Shown in pieces: positions 29,741 to 39,382 of a stretch of DNA of 64,000 nt. The position numbers were made by a program, and so were the translations under genes. The notes beneath the pieces are model-generated. The model had not been told where the DNA came from, ran no database searches, and worked only from the letters and a program-made list of their open reading frames with translations. Numbering within the stretch: the first letter of the stretch is position 1; each line of letters begins with the position of its first letter. Source of the stretch: Caulobacter vibrioides (lineage in GTDB: Bacteria; Pseudomonadota; Alphaproteobacteria; Caulobacterales; Caulobacteraceae); assembly GCF_002858865.1 (NCBI RefSeq), contig NZ_PJRR01000019.1:520656-584655 (forward strand). The letters are read 5' to 3'.

Positions 29741-30283
29741 ATGTCGCCCAGGATCGATCCAGCACGAGCGCCCTACCCGCCCGCCGTCGCCAGAACCCTC
29801 AGGCAGTTGAAAACGCCGGGCGATGAGCCGCTAGCCCTGTTCCGCACGCTGGCCCGCGACGAGCGGCTGTTCGCCCGCTTCACCGGCGGGGGCTTGCTAG
29901 ACCCCGGCCACCTGTCGCTGACGGATCGCGAGATCGTCATCCACCGCATCTGCGCGCTCAACGGCTGCGGCTACGAGTGGGGCGTCCACGCGGCGATCTT
30001 CGCGCCGGCGGCGGGGCTGGACGCCGAGCGCCTCGCCGCGACCGTCGCCCCCGGGATCGCGGCTTGCTGGACACCGCACGAGGCCCTGCTGATCGCCTTC
30101 TGCGACGCGGTGAACGCCCGCGCTGACCTCGACGACGCTCTCTGGGCGCGCCTGGGCGAGGCTTTCAGCGAGGCGGCGCGCATCGAGTTGATGATGCTGG
30201 CGGGCTTCTACCGGACCGTCAGCCTGCTGGCGAACGGCCTTCGCCTGGAGCCGGAACCGTTCGCGACGCCATTTCCGACCTAG
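29741..30283 (+). CDS. Carboxymuconolactone decarboxylase family protein (AhpD-like fold)
   Basis: A 180-residue protein of the carboxymuconolactone decarboxylase family. The family core is LSLTDREIVIHRICALNGCGYEWGVHAAIF, followed by ARIELMMLAGFYRTVSLLANGL. It has a single Cys in the NGCGYEWGVH motif, not a CxxC pair, so AhpD-type peroxidase activity is unlikely. GGAGGA precedes the ATG. Its stop overlaps that of the convergent hydroxyacid dehydrogenase by the shared CTAG. The substrate is unknown. Confidence 0.87.
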   Translation: MSPRIDPARAPYPPAVARTLRQLKTPGDEPLALFRTLARDERLFARFTGGGLLDPGHLSLTDREIVIHRICALNGCGYEWGVHAAIFAPAAGLDAERLAATVAPGIAACWTPHEALLIAFCDAVNARADLDDALWARLGEAFSEAARIELMMLAGFYRTVSLLANGLRLEPEPFATPFPT

Positions 30284-31239
30284 GCCGCCACCGGCGTCGC
30301 CAGCGGTTCGCCATGGAAGTACCGGCGCAGGTTCTCCAGCGTCAGGCTGACCATGGCCGGAAGGCTGTCCAGGGTGGCGCCGGCTGTGTGTGGCGTGAGC
30401 ACGGTGCGGGGGACATCGGCCCATCGGGCCGCGGGGGTCGGCTCCTGCTCGAACACATCGAGCGCCGCCATGCCCAAGGTTCCGGCTCGCAAGGCCTGGA
30501 TCAGCGCGTCCTCGTCGATTAGTGACCCGCGTGCGACATTGACGATCAGCCCCTGAGCGCCAACCGCCTCGATCACCGGCTTGTTGATGAGGTGGCGGTT
30601 GGAATCGTCCGGCCGGGCGCAGACAATCAGGACGTCGCTGTCTCGCGCCAGGGCCATCAGGCTTTCAGCGCGGGGATAGTCGGCCTCTTTGGGGCGCGGC
30701 GCCCACCAGGCGACCTTCATATCGAACGCTTTGAGGCGCGCCGCAACCGCCTCGCCGATGTGGCCCAGACCGACGATCCCGGCCTTGCGACCGCGCAGAC
30801 CGGGTCGCGGGGCCATGCGCTCGGCGTGCGACCAGTGACCGCCGCGCAGGCGCTGGTCGCCCTCGACGATGCCGCGCCAGGCCGCCAGAACCAGACCGAC
30901 AGCGTGGTCGGCGACGTCGGCGGCGTTCAGGCCGGTGGAGTGGGTCACCGCGATCCCGTGCGCCTTGCACCAGGGAACATCGACGCCATCATAGCCGACG
31001 CTGACGCAGGCGATCAGCCCCAGGCGCGGCATCTCGGCCAGCATGTCACGGCTCAAGGCCATTTCACCCGCATGGACGATGGCCCGGATGCTTTGACCAG
31101 GACCTTCCAAGAACGCCATCCGGTCCGGATAGTCCCACAGCCGATGCACGATATAGGCGCCCTCCAGCAGCGGCTGCAGCGGCATCAGCATTTCGTGCGA
31201 CAGCAGGATATGCGGTTTCTCGGCGGCGGTCTGGGGCAT
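30280..31239 (-). CDS. D-2-hydroxyacid dehydrogenase (NAD(P)-dependent)
   Basis: A 319-residue D-isomer-specific 2-hydroxyacid dehydrogenase. The cofactor loop is VGLGHIGEAVAARLKAF. The catalytic Arg is in NVARGSLIDE, the Glu in DVFEQEP and the His in TPHTAGATL. An Arg (WWAPRPKE) follows the cofactor strand, which suggests NADP preference. The enzyme reduces 2-oxo acids such as glyoxylate or hydroxypyruvate. It is 140 bp downstream of ettA on the same strand but separated by a terminator. Confidence 0.93.
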   Translation of the reverse strand: MPQTAAEKPHILLSHEMLMPLQPLLEGAYIVHRLWDYPDRMAFLEGPGQSIRAIVHAGEMALSRDMLAEMPRLGLIACVSVGYDGVDVPWCKAHGIAVTHSTGLNAADVADHAVGLVLAAWRGIVEGDQRLRGGHWSHAERMAPRPGLRGRKAGIVGLGHIGEAVAARLKAFDMKVAWWAPRPKEADYPRAESLMALARDSDVLIVCARPDDSNRHLINKPVIEAVGAQGLIVNVARGSLIDEDALIQALRAGTLGMAALDVFEQEPTPAARWADVPRTVLTPHTAGATLDSLPAMVSLTLENLRRYFHGEPLATPVAA

Positions 31240-31312
31240 AGGTGTCCTCCAACGCTGGGCGGTGGGCCCACACGCGTATCACGACGCAGGCTACGCAGGT
31301 TGACGCGGGGTT

Positions 31313-31350
31313 AGAAAACGAAAAGGGGCGACGGTTGTCCGTCACCCCTT
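31313..31350 (-). terminator. Rho-independent terminator of ettA
   Basis: A 12-bp stem (31323-31334 with 31339-31350, one G-U pair in RNA) and a tetraloop are followed on the minus strand by a T-rich run. It starts 31 bp after the ettA stop. Confidence 0.85.
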
Positions 31351-31380
31351 CGACTTTAGTGCAAGCAACTCGAAGCCCGC

Positions 31381-33048
<1,668 letters not shown>

Positions 33049-33248
33049 GAGGCTCGCGATCTCGCTGGGTCGAAAGTTTCGGGGATTGGGCGCTGAAATA
33101 GCGGTCAGAAGGCCTTCGCGCAATCGCCCCCGGACCTACGGCGTGGGATCAAGACCGGGCGCTGTCACCAATCGTTCGCACGAGTGTCGGAAACCCGACA
33201 CCGAAGCTTCGCCTTGGCGTCGTCATGCGCTGTTAGCCGAGCCCCTAG

Positions 33249-33268
33249 CCGACGTGTCTCAACGTCGG
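33249..33268 (+). promoter_or_regulatory. Leader hairpin before the TonB-dependent receptor
   Basis: A perfect 7-bp stem (CCGACGT with ACGTCGG) and 6-nt loop end 9 nt before the AAGGGG ribosome site of the receptor gene. It could protect the mRNA or act as an operator. The remaining ~200 bp up to ettA show nothing else clear. Confidence 0.4.
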
Positions 33269-33286
33269 GACAAAGGGGATGCCTCC

Positions 33287-35599
33287 ATGAAGAACCATCT
33301 GCTGCTGGGCGCCGCCGCGAGCGCGCTCCTGATCGTCGCCGCGCCGGCCTTCGCTGCGGACACGACCGCCGACGCCGCGCCGATCGCCACCAACGCCGCG
33401 CCGGCCGATAACTCGGTCGTCGACGCTGTCGTCATTATCGGGCAAGGCCAAAGCCGCCAGGTGCAGACGCTGTCCAACGAGGCGATCGGCCTGCAGGCCG
33501 CCGGCACCAGCGCGCTGAAGGCGATCGACATGCTGCCCGGCGTCACCTTCCAATCGGCGGACGCCTTCGGCTCCTACGAGTGGTCGACCCGCATCTCGAT
33601 CCGCGGCTTCAACCAGAACCAGCTGGGCTTCACCCTGGACGGCGTGCCGCTGGGCGACATGAGCTACGGCAACCACAACGGCCTGCACATCAGCCGCGCC
33701 ATCGCCAGCGAGAACATCGGCCGCGTCGAACTGGCCCAAGGCGCCGGCGCCCTGGGCGTCGCCTCGACCTCGAACCTGGGCGGCACGCTGCAGTTCTTCT
33801 CGCGCGATCCGTCCGAAGCGATGGGCGGCGAGCTCAACGCCACCGCCGGCTCGGACAACATGCACCGCCTGTTCGGTCGCTTCGACACCGGCGCCATCAA
33901 GCAGCTCGGCGGCCTGCGCGGCTACGTTTCGGTCGCCGACCAGAAGAGCGACAAGTGGAAGGGCGGCGGCGAGCAGAAGCAGCGCCAGTACGACGCCAAG
34001 CTGGTGATGCCGCTGGGCGAGCGCGGCGACCTGACCGGCTTCTATCACCGCTCCGAGCGTCGTGAGCAGGACTACCAGGACCTGTCGTTCGACATGATCA
34101 AGCGCCTGGGCCGCGACTGGGATAACACCCAGCCGAACTGGGGCCTCGCGGTCGCCGCTGCCCGCGCCTATCAAACGGGAACCGCCCTCCCCGCGCCGTT
34201 CGCTACCGTTGACGACGCCTATTACGCCGGCGCCGGCGTGCGTGATGACGACCTGTACGGCGCCAAGCTGAACCTCGACATCACCGACCGCGTCACGCTG
34301 GACGCCACCGCCTACCAGCACAAGAACGAAGGCCAGGGCCTGTGGTACACGCCGTACCTGGCCAGCCCCGGTTTCGGCACGGCCGGCTCGACCGCCGCCC
34401 CGCTGTCGATCCGCACCACCGAGTATGACATCGATCGTGGTGGCCTGACCGCCGGCTTGACTGTCGACATCGGCGCCCACCGCCTGAGGGGCGGCTTCTG
34501 GCACGAAGTGAACAACTTCAACCAGGCCCGTCGCTTCTACGCCGAAACGGCCGCCGCGCCGTCGCGCAACCCGCTGGACTTCCAGGAAAACCCGTTCTTC
34601 ACCCAGTGGCAGTACGCGTTCGAAACCAAGACCACGACCGGTCACATCGAGGACGAGTGGACGCTCAGCGACGCCCTTAAGGTCAACTTCGGCTTCAAGG
34701 CGATCAAGGTCGAGAACACCGTAAAGACCATCGTCGGCAACCCGCTGGCGGGCACCATCGAGAGCAAGGACAACTTCCTGCCGCAGGTCGGCTTTGTTTA
34801 CAAAGCCACGCCGGACTTCGAAGTTTTCGGCGGCTACACCGAAAACATGGGCGCCTACGTCTCGGCGGCCACCTCGGGTCCGTTCGCGTCGCAGAACCAG
34901 GCGCGCGTCGACTACATCACCCAGACGCTGGATCCGGAAAGCTCCAAGACCTTCGAACTGGGCGGCCGGTATCGCACCGAGCGCTTCCAGGGCGTCGCGG
35001 CGGTCTATCATGTGACCTTCGACAACCGTCTGCTCGCGGTGGCCCAGGGTTCGTCGATCCAGGGCAACGCTCCGGTGCTGTCGAACGTCGGTTCGGTCGA
35101 GACCAAGGGCGTCGAACTGGCCGGCACCTATCGCCTGTCTGACGCCTGGAGCCTGTACGGCGCCTACACCTATAACGACTCCCAGTACGAGAACGACGTC
35201 GTCGCCCAAGACGGCACGGTCCGCGCTCGCACCAAGGGCAAGACCGTGGTCAACACGCCCAAGAATATCTTCAAGGGCGAGATCGCGTTCGACCAAGCCG
35301 GCTTCTTCGCCAAGCTCGGCGTCGCCTACACCGGCGAGCGCTACTACACCTACGAGAACATCGGCGGTCTGGCGCCGTCGACCACGGTTGCGGACCTGAC
35401 CCTCGGCTACCGCTTCGAAGGCGAAGGCTGGGCCAAGGGCACGCAGATCCAGATCAACGTCACCAACCTGACCGACGAAGACTACATCTCGACGATCGGT
35501 TCGGGCGGCCTGGTCAACAGCGACCCGACCGGCACGGCCCAGACCGTCCTGACCGCCCCGCCGCGTCAGGTCTACCTGTCGATCAAGAAGTCCTTCTAA
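33287..35599 (+). CDS. TonB-dependent outer membrane receptor
   Basis: A 770-residue receptor. A signal peptide ends at AFAAD near residue 24, and a TonB-box-like VVDAVVIIGQG follows. The plug domain covers residues ~55-165 (LPGVTFQSADAF, STRISIRGFNQNQLGFTLDGVPLGD, RVELAQGAGALG). A beta-barrel of ~600 residues ends with the expected aromatic C-terminus, KKSF. AAGGGG lies 9 nt before the ATG. It imports an unknown substrate; no neighbouring gene reveals it. A strong terminator follows. Confidence 0.95.
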   Translation: MKNHLLLGAAASALLIVAAPAFAADTTADAAPIATNAAPADNSVVDAVVIIGQGQSRQVQTLSNEAIGLQAAGTSALKAIDMLPGVTFQSADAFGSYEWSTRISIRGFNQNQLGFTLDGVPLGDMSYGNHNGLHISRAIASENIGRVELAQGAGALGVASTSNLGGTLQFFSRDPSEAMGGELNATAGSDNMHRLFGRFDTGAIKQLGGLRGYVSVADQKSDKWKGGGEQKQRQYDAKLVMPLGERGDLTGFYHRSERREQDYQDLSFDMIKRLGRDWDNTQPNWGLAVAAARAYQTGTALPAPFATVDDAYYAGAGVRDDDLYGAKLNLDITDRVTLDATAYQHKNEGQGLWYTPYLASPGFGTAGSTAAPLSIRTTEYDIDRGGLTAGLTVDIGAHRLRGGFWHEVNNFNQARRFYAETAAAPSRNPLDFQENPFFTQWQYAFETKTTTGHIEDEWTLSDALKVNFGFKAIKVENTVKTIVGNPLAGTIESKDNFLPQVGFVYKATPDFEVFGGYTENMGAYVSAATSGPFASQNQARVDYITQTLDPESSKTFELGGRYRTERFQGVAAVYHVTFDNRLLAVAQGSSIQGNAPVLSNVGSVETKGVELAGTYRLSDAWSLYGAYTYNDSQYENDVVAQDGTVRARTKGKTVVNTPKNIFKGEIAFDQAGFFAKLGVAYTGERYYTYENIGGLAPSTTVADLTLGYRFEGEGWAKGTQIQINVTNLTDEDYISTIGSGGLVNSDPTGTAQTVLTAPPRQVYLSIKKSF

Positions 35600-35624
35600 A
35601 CCCTTCTATCACCCCTCGAACTTC

Positions 35625-35656
35625 GGGCCGGACGCGCGTCGTCCGGCCCTTTCTTT
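35625..35656 (+). terminator. Rho-independent terminator of the TonB-dependent receptor
   Basis: A perfect 10-bp stem (GGGCCGGACG at 35625-35634 with its complement at 35640-35649) and a 5-nt loop are followed by a T-rich run. It lies 26 bp after the stop. Confidence 0.92.
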
Positions 35657-35757
35657 TTGCGTCGAACGAGCCGCTCCAAGCTTGTCCGGACACGATATCC
35701 GGCTGTCCCGACACGGTCTTGCTGGCGAAAGACAAGTTGCCTGGGCTGACTGGCGCC

Positions 35758-36525
35758 ATGACCCAGACATCCTCCCCCGCCGTCCCCGCGCCGAACACGC
35801 TGCGCCAGGAGTTCCTCGAAACGCTTCGGATCGCCGGAGCGGGGCTCGCCATCGCGATGACCTTGCGCATCGTGATTTTTCAGCCCTTCACCATCCCATC
35901 GTCCTCGATGGAGCCGGGACTGGTGATCGGCGACTACATCATCGTTTCAAAGTTCGCCTATGGCTGGAGCCGGGCGTCCCTGCCCTTCAATCCTCCGCTG
36001 CCCGACGGTCGCCTGCTGGGCAAGGGCGCCGAACGCGGCGACGTTGTGGTGTTCCGTCTCCCGCGTGATCCGAGCCAGACCTGGATCAAGCGGGTGATCG
36101 GCCTTCCGGGCGACAGAGTCCGCTTGGCGGGCGGCCAGGTGTACGTCAACGAAGTGCCGATACAGCAGACGCCGCTGGGTCTGACCCAGGATCACGACGC
36201 GCCCGACCGTACGGTCCTACAAGTGCGCGAGCGGCAGGCCGATGGGCGCGGCTACGTCACCTACGACGGCGGCGCGGATCAGCCGGGCGACGACACCGAG
36301 ACCTATGTCGTGCCGGCCGGCCAGTACTTCATGATGGGCGACAATCGCGATAACTCGCTCGATAGCCGCTGGCCCGGTGAGGTCGGCGTCGGCTTCCTGC
36401 CGGCCGACCACATCATCGGCGAGGCCAGCTTCGTGCTCGCCTCCTGGAAGCCGGGTGCGGCGCTCTACAAGCCCTGGACCTGGCTGAACTTTCAGTGGGA
36501 CCGCTTCGCGCGCCCGATCCGCTAG
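35758..36525 (+). CDS. lepB: Signal peptidase I
   Basis: A 255-residue membrane protease that removes signal peptides from exported proteins. After one membrane helix (IAGAGLAIAMTLRIVIF) comes the nucleophile Ser in PSSSMEPGL, near residue 45. The general base Lys is in QTWIKRVIGLPGD, and the family box MGDNRDNSLDSR is near residue 201. I chose ATG 35758 because it gives a normal short cytoplasmic N-terminus; an in-frame start 13 codons upstream is possible. Only one membrane helix is present, as in many alphaproteobacteria. Confidence 0.95.
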   Translation: MTQTSSPAVPAPNTLRQEFLETLRIAGAGLAIAMTLRIVIFQPFTIPSSSMEPGLVIGDYIIVSKFAYGWSRASLPFNPPLPDGRLLGKGAERGDVVVFRLPRDPSQTWIKRVIGLPGDRVRLAGGQVYVNEVPIQQTPLGLTQDHDAPDRTVLQVRERQADGRGYVTYDGGADQPGDDTETYVVPAGQYFMMGDNRDNSLDSRWPGEVGVGFLPADHIIGEASFVLASWKPGAALYKPWTWLNFQWDRFARPIR

Positions 36526-36530
36526 AGCGC

Positions 36531-36866
36531 CTAGCGGGCGCGGAACTCTTCAATGCTGAGGACGCCGTCGTGATTGACGTCCAGACGCTCGAAGGTCGCG
36601 TCCGAGGTCGCGGTGCGAGCGAGCGACGGCGCTGCGACGGCGCCGACAGCCAGACCCGCGACCGCCGCAGCCAGCGCATGCCAGGCCAGGCTCCGACGGC
36701 GCGGCGATGGTTTCGGCGTCACCAGATCTTGCTCGATGAAGCCGCGAAGCGCTTGGCTTGCCGTGCGGCGAGTGGCCTGGCAGCGGGCCATGAACGCGGC
36801 CTTGGTCTCCGGCGGCAGGCGGATTTCCAGGGTCTCGGTCTTCTTGGACGGCTTGCCAATGGTCAC
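36531..36866 (-). CDS. Ribbon-helix-helix-like, single-TM, EF-hand protein
   Basis: A 111-residue protein with three parts. Residues ~8-46 (TETLEIRLPPETKAAFMARC) resemble a ribbon-helix-helix DNA-binding or antitoxin N-terminus. Residues ~60-80 form a membrane helix (WHALAAAVAGLAVGAVAAP). The last ~20 residues hold one EF-hand loop, DVNHDGVLSIEEF. The start is GTG 36866 with GGAG 7 nt upstream. It is convergent with lepB, only 5 bp apart. No known family has this order, to my knowledge; calcium binding outside the membrane is inferred. Confidence 0.72.
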   Translation of the reverse strand: MTIGKPSKKTETLEIRLPPETKAAFMARCQATRRTASQALRGFIEQDLVTPKPSPRRRSLAWHALAAAVAGLAVGAVAAPSLARTATSDATFERLDVNHDGVLSIEEFRAR

Positions 36867-36917
36867 GGCGGGTCTCCGAACTTTCAGGCGCAGTCTAAGC
36901 CCCAGATCGCCGATCGC

Positions 36918-36950
36918 GCAAAAAGAAAGCCCGGCCATAAAGACCGGGCT
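36918..36950 (-). terminator. Orphan intrinsic terminator on the minus strand
   Basis: A 7-bp stem (AGCCCGG at 36928-36934 with CCGGGCT at 36944-36950) is followed on the minus strand by a T-rich run down to 36919. No protein gene on the minus strand ends here, so it should close a short non-coding transcript. Confidence 0.75.
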
Positions 36951-37005
36951 ACAAAGTCATAGGGAGGAAACGCCCAGGAAGGGCAGAGGCGCTCGGCGCC
37001 TCACC
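36918..37005 (-). ncRNA. Candidate small RNA with three hairpins
   Basis: Reading the minus strand there are three perfect hairpins in a row. The first is GAGGCGC-TCG-GCGCCTC on the plus strand at 36986-37002, the second GCCC/GGGC at 36972-36984, and the third the terminator hairpin at 36928-36950 with its T-run. Between the last two lies an unpaired stretch containing CCTCC (36962-36966), a typical anti-Shine-Dalgarno seed of regulatory RNAs. A TTGCAA and a GCTATC-like box lie upstream, near 37015-37035. The 5' end is a guess. This 316-bp gap (36867-37182) has no protein gene. Confidence 0.55.
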
Positions 37006-37011
37006 CGCGAT

Positions 37012-37025
37012 TGATAGCGCTAACA
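37012..37025. promoter_or_regulatory. LacI-type operator-like site 1
   Basis: The 14-mer TGATAGCGCTAACA closely matches the TGNTAGCGCTANCA symmetry of LacI-type repressor sites described for the Caulobacter xylose genes. It lies 157 bp before the SGNH hydrolase start and just upstream of the candidate small RNA on the other strand. Confidence 0.6.
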
Positions 37026-37136
37026 CGGGGCCAGTTGCAAGCGATTCCTAGTGGCCGCGACGAGCGGTCGCAGCACCACCCCAGCAGCAAACCCTTCCGA
37101 TCGCCGCTTTACGCCTCTTGGCGAACGACCTAGAAA

Positions 37137-37150
37137 TGTTACCGCTAACG
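37137..37150. promoter_or_regulatory. LacI-type operator-like site 2
   Basis: TGTTACCGCTAACG, a degenerate copy of the same symmetric motif, lies 32 bp before the SGNH hydrolase start. The spacing between site centres is 125 bp, compatible with looping. Confidence 0.5.
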
Positions 37151-37182
37151 CAAGAATAAGCGACGGGCGGGAGAAAACGCAC

Positions 37183-38406
37183 ATGAGAAGGTTCGCGCGG
37201 TCCGCATGGGCCGCCGCCAGCTTGGCCCTGCTTCTGGCCCTGCCCGTTCAGGCGCAAAGCCAGCGCTGGGTCGGCGCCTGGGCCAGCGCTCAACTCGCGC
37301 CCAACGCCCAGAACAGCCTCGCGCCGGAGGACTATTCGAACGCCACCCTGCGACAGGTGGTCCGGCTGTCGATCGGCGGCGACAGGCTGCGGGTCAAGCT
37401 CTCCAACCTGTTTGGAACCCAGCCGCTGACCATCACCGCCGCCCATATCGCGGTCTCGGCGGCTCCGGATACAGCCCGCATCGATCCGGCTACCGACCGG
37501 GCGCTGACCTTCGCCGGCGCGACACGCGTGACCCTCCCCGCCGGCGGCGAGCTCTGGTCGGACCCGGTCAAGCTGAAGGTCGAGCCCCTCGCCCATCTGG
37601 CCATCAGCCTGCACTATCCCTCAGCGCCCAGCGTCCAGACCGGGCACCCTGGCTCGCGCGCGACGTCCTACATTCTGACCGGCGACCACACCGCCGCCGC
37701 CGATCTGCCCGGCGCCAAGACCGCCGATCGCTGGTTCCAGATCGCCAGTATCGACGTCCAGTCGGAGAAGGCCTCGGCCATTGTCGCGTTCGGTGACAGC
37801 ATCACCGACGGCTACGGCGTCCAGCCCAACACCAATCTGCGCTGGACCGATGGCCTGATCGAACGGCTGAAGGGCAAGAACATCGCCGTCCTGAACCTTG
37901 GGATCGGCGGCAACCGCGTGCTGGCCGACGGTCTGGGCCCCAGCGGCGTGTCCCGCTTCGATCGTGATGTGCTCTCCCAGTCGGGCGTCAGCCACCTGAT
38001 CATCCTGGAAGGCGTCAACGACCTCGGCGCCCTCAACCGCGAAACGGCGCAAGACGCGCCGACCAACGCCCGCATGGCCCAGGACCTGATCGGCGCCTTC
38101 GCCGGCATGGTCGCCAAGGCGCGCGCCAGGGGGATCAAGGCCATCGGCGCGACGATCCTCCCGTATTCCGGCTCGGCCTACTACCATCCGCCCGCCGAGG
38201 CCGAAGCCGCGCGGCAGGCGGTCAACGCCTGGATCCGCGCACCTGGCAATTTCGACGCCGTGATCGACTGGGACGCGGCCCTGCGAGACCCGGTGCGCCC
38301 GACCCACCTGCTACCGGCCTACGACAATGACGGCCTGCATCCCAACATGGCGGGCTACAAGGCGATGGCCAACGCCATTCCGCTAAGCCTGTTCGAGAGC
38401 CGCTAG
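37183..38406 (+). CDS. Exported SGNH/GDSL hydrolase
   Basis: A 407-residue exported esterase with a signal peptide ending at PVQAQ. The SGNH blocks are FGDSITDGYG (nucleophile Ser near residue 208), IGGNR, LEGVNDLG and DGLHPN with the catalytic Asp and His. The first ~180 residues form an extra N-terminal beta-rich domain, as seen in some carbohydrate esterases. Together with the deacetylase 3 bp downstream it suggests removal of acyl groups from a polysaccharide. Two LacI-type sites upstream suggest sugar-dependent control. GGGAG precedes the ATG. Confidence 0.9.
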   Translation: MRRFARSAWAAASLALLLALPVQAQSQRWVGAWASAQLAPNAQNSLAPEDYSNATLRQVVRLSIGGDRLRVKLSNLFGTQPLTITAAHIAVSAAPDTARIDPATDRALTFAGATRVTLPAGGELWSDPVKLKVEPLAHLAISLHYPSAPSVQTGHPGSRATSYILTGDHTAAADLPGAKTADRWFQIASIDVQSEKASAIVAFGDSITDGYGVQPNTNLRWTDGLIERLKGKNIAVLNLGIGGNRVLADGLGPSGVSRFDRDVLSQSGVSHLIILEGVNDLGALNRETAQDAPTNARMAQDLIGAFAGMVAKARARGIKAIGATILPYSGSAYYHPPAEAEAARQAVNAWIRAPGNFDAVIDWDAALRDPVRPTHLLPAYDNDGLHPNMAGYKAMANAIPLSLFESR

Positions 38407-38409
38407 TCC

Positions 38410-39315
38410 ATGCGCATCCTGTTCTCTGCTGTCCTCGCCCTGGCGCTGTCGGGCGCCGCCTATGCGGCTGACAAACCCGTCATCGCTGTCACTTGGGACG
38501 ACCTGCCCGCCCACAGCGCCCTGCCGCCCGGCGTCACCCGTGTTCAGGTGGCCGCCGACCTGTTGAAGGCGTCCGCCGAAGCTGGAGCGCCCGCCTTCGG
38601 CTTCATCAACGCGGTGCAGAACGAGCGCGAACCCGACTCGGCGCCGGTGCTGACGATGTGGCGCGACGCCGGTCAGCCGCTAGGCAACCACACCTGGTCG
38701 CACCAGAACCTGGCCAGCCTGACGCCTGAGCAGTTCATCGCCGAAATCGAGCGCAACGAGCCCGCGCTGAAGGCGCTGATGGGTCCGGAAGACTGGCGCT
38801 GGCTGCGCTATCCGTTCCTGTCCGAGGGCGATACGGCGCAGAAGCGGCTTGCGGTTCGCGCGTGGCTGGCGGCCAACCACTACAAGATCGCCAGCGTCAC
38901 GATGGGCTTTGGCGACTACGCCTATAACGAGCCCTACGCCCGCTGCATGGCCAAGGGGGACCAGGCCGCGATCGCCGAGCTGGAACGACGCTTCCTGGCG
39001 GGAGCCGCCGCAGACGCTGATCGCGCGCGGGCGATGAGCCACGCCTTGTTTGGCAAGGACATCCCCTACGTGCTGTTGATGCACGGCGGGGCCTTCGACG
39101 CGCGCATGGCCCCTCGCCTGTTCAAGCTCTATCAGGACAAGGGCTTTGGCTTCACCACCCTGGCGGAAGCTCAGAAGCACCCCTTCTACAAGACCGACAT
39201 CGAGCCTGGCCTGCCGCCGCAGCCGACCACCTTGGACGGCGCCTTGCGGGCCAAGGGTTTGCCCGTTCCGCCCAACCCGGTGGACCTGGCGCCGCTGGAG
39301 ACCCTCTGTCGCTGA
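38410..39315 (+). CDS. Exported polysaccharide deacetylase (CE4-like)
   Basis: A 301-residue exported protein with a signal peptide ending at AYAAD. The NodB-homology domain has TWDDLP (the family TFDD motif) near residue 29 and the metal-binding GNHTWSH near residue 98. The strand RYPFLSEGD has the place of the catalytic Arg motif. It should remove N- or O-acetyl groups from a glycan. It starts 3 bp after the SGNH hydrolase stop, so the two form an operon. Confidence 0.9.
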   Translation: MRILFSAVLALALSGAAYAADKPVIAVTWDDLPAHSALPPGVTRVQVAADLLKASAEAGAPAFGFINAVQNEREPDSAPVLTMWRDAGQPLGNHTWSHQNLASLTPEQFIAEIERNEPALKALMGPEDWRWLRYPFLSEGDTAQKRLAVRAWLAANHYKIASVTMGFGDYAYNEPYARCMAKGDQAAIAELERRFLAGAAADADRARAMSHALFGKDIPYVLLMHGGAFDARMAPRLFKLYQDKGFGFTTLAEAQKHPFYKTDIEPGLPPQPTTLDGALRAKGLPVPPNPVDLAPLETLCR

Positions 39316-39382
39316 GTGCGTTGCAAGTCGGAAACAACTTCACTGCTGACAAGCGCGGCGCGCCCGCTTAGCGTCCCGCGCC

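Noticed and set aside
33245..35296. A 683-codon open frame antisense to the TonB-dependent receptor
   Set aside because: Same composition artefact; the receptor on the plus strand has clear signal peptide, plug and barrel features and a terminator.
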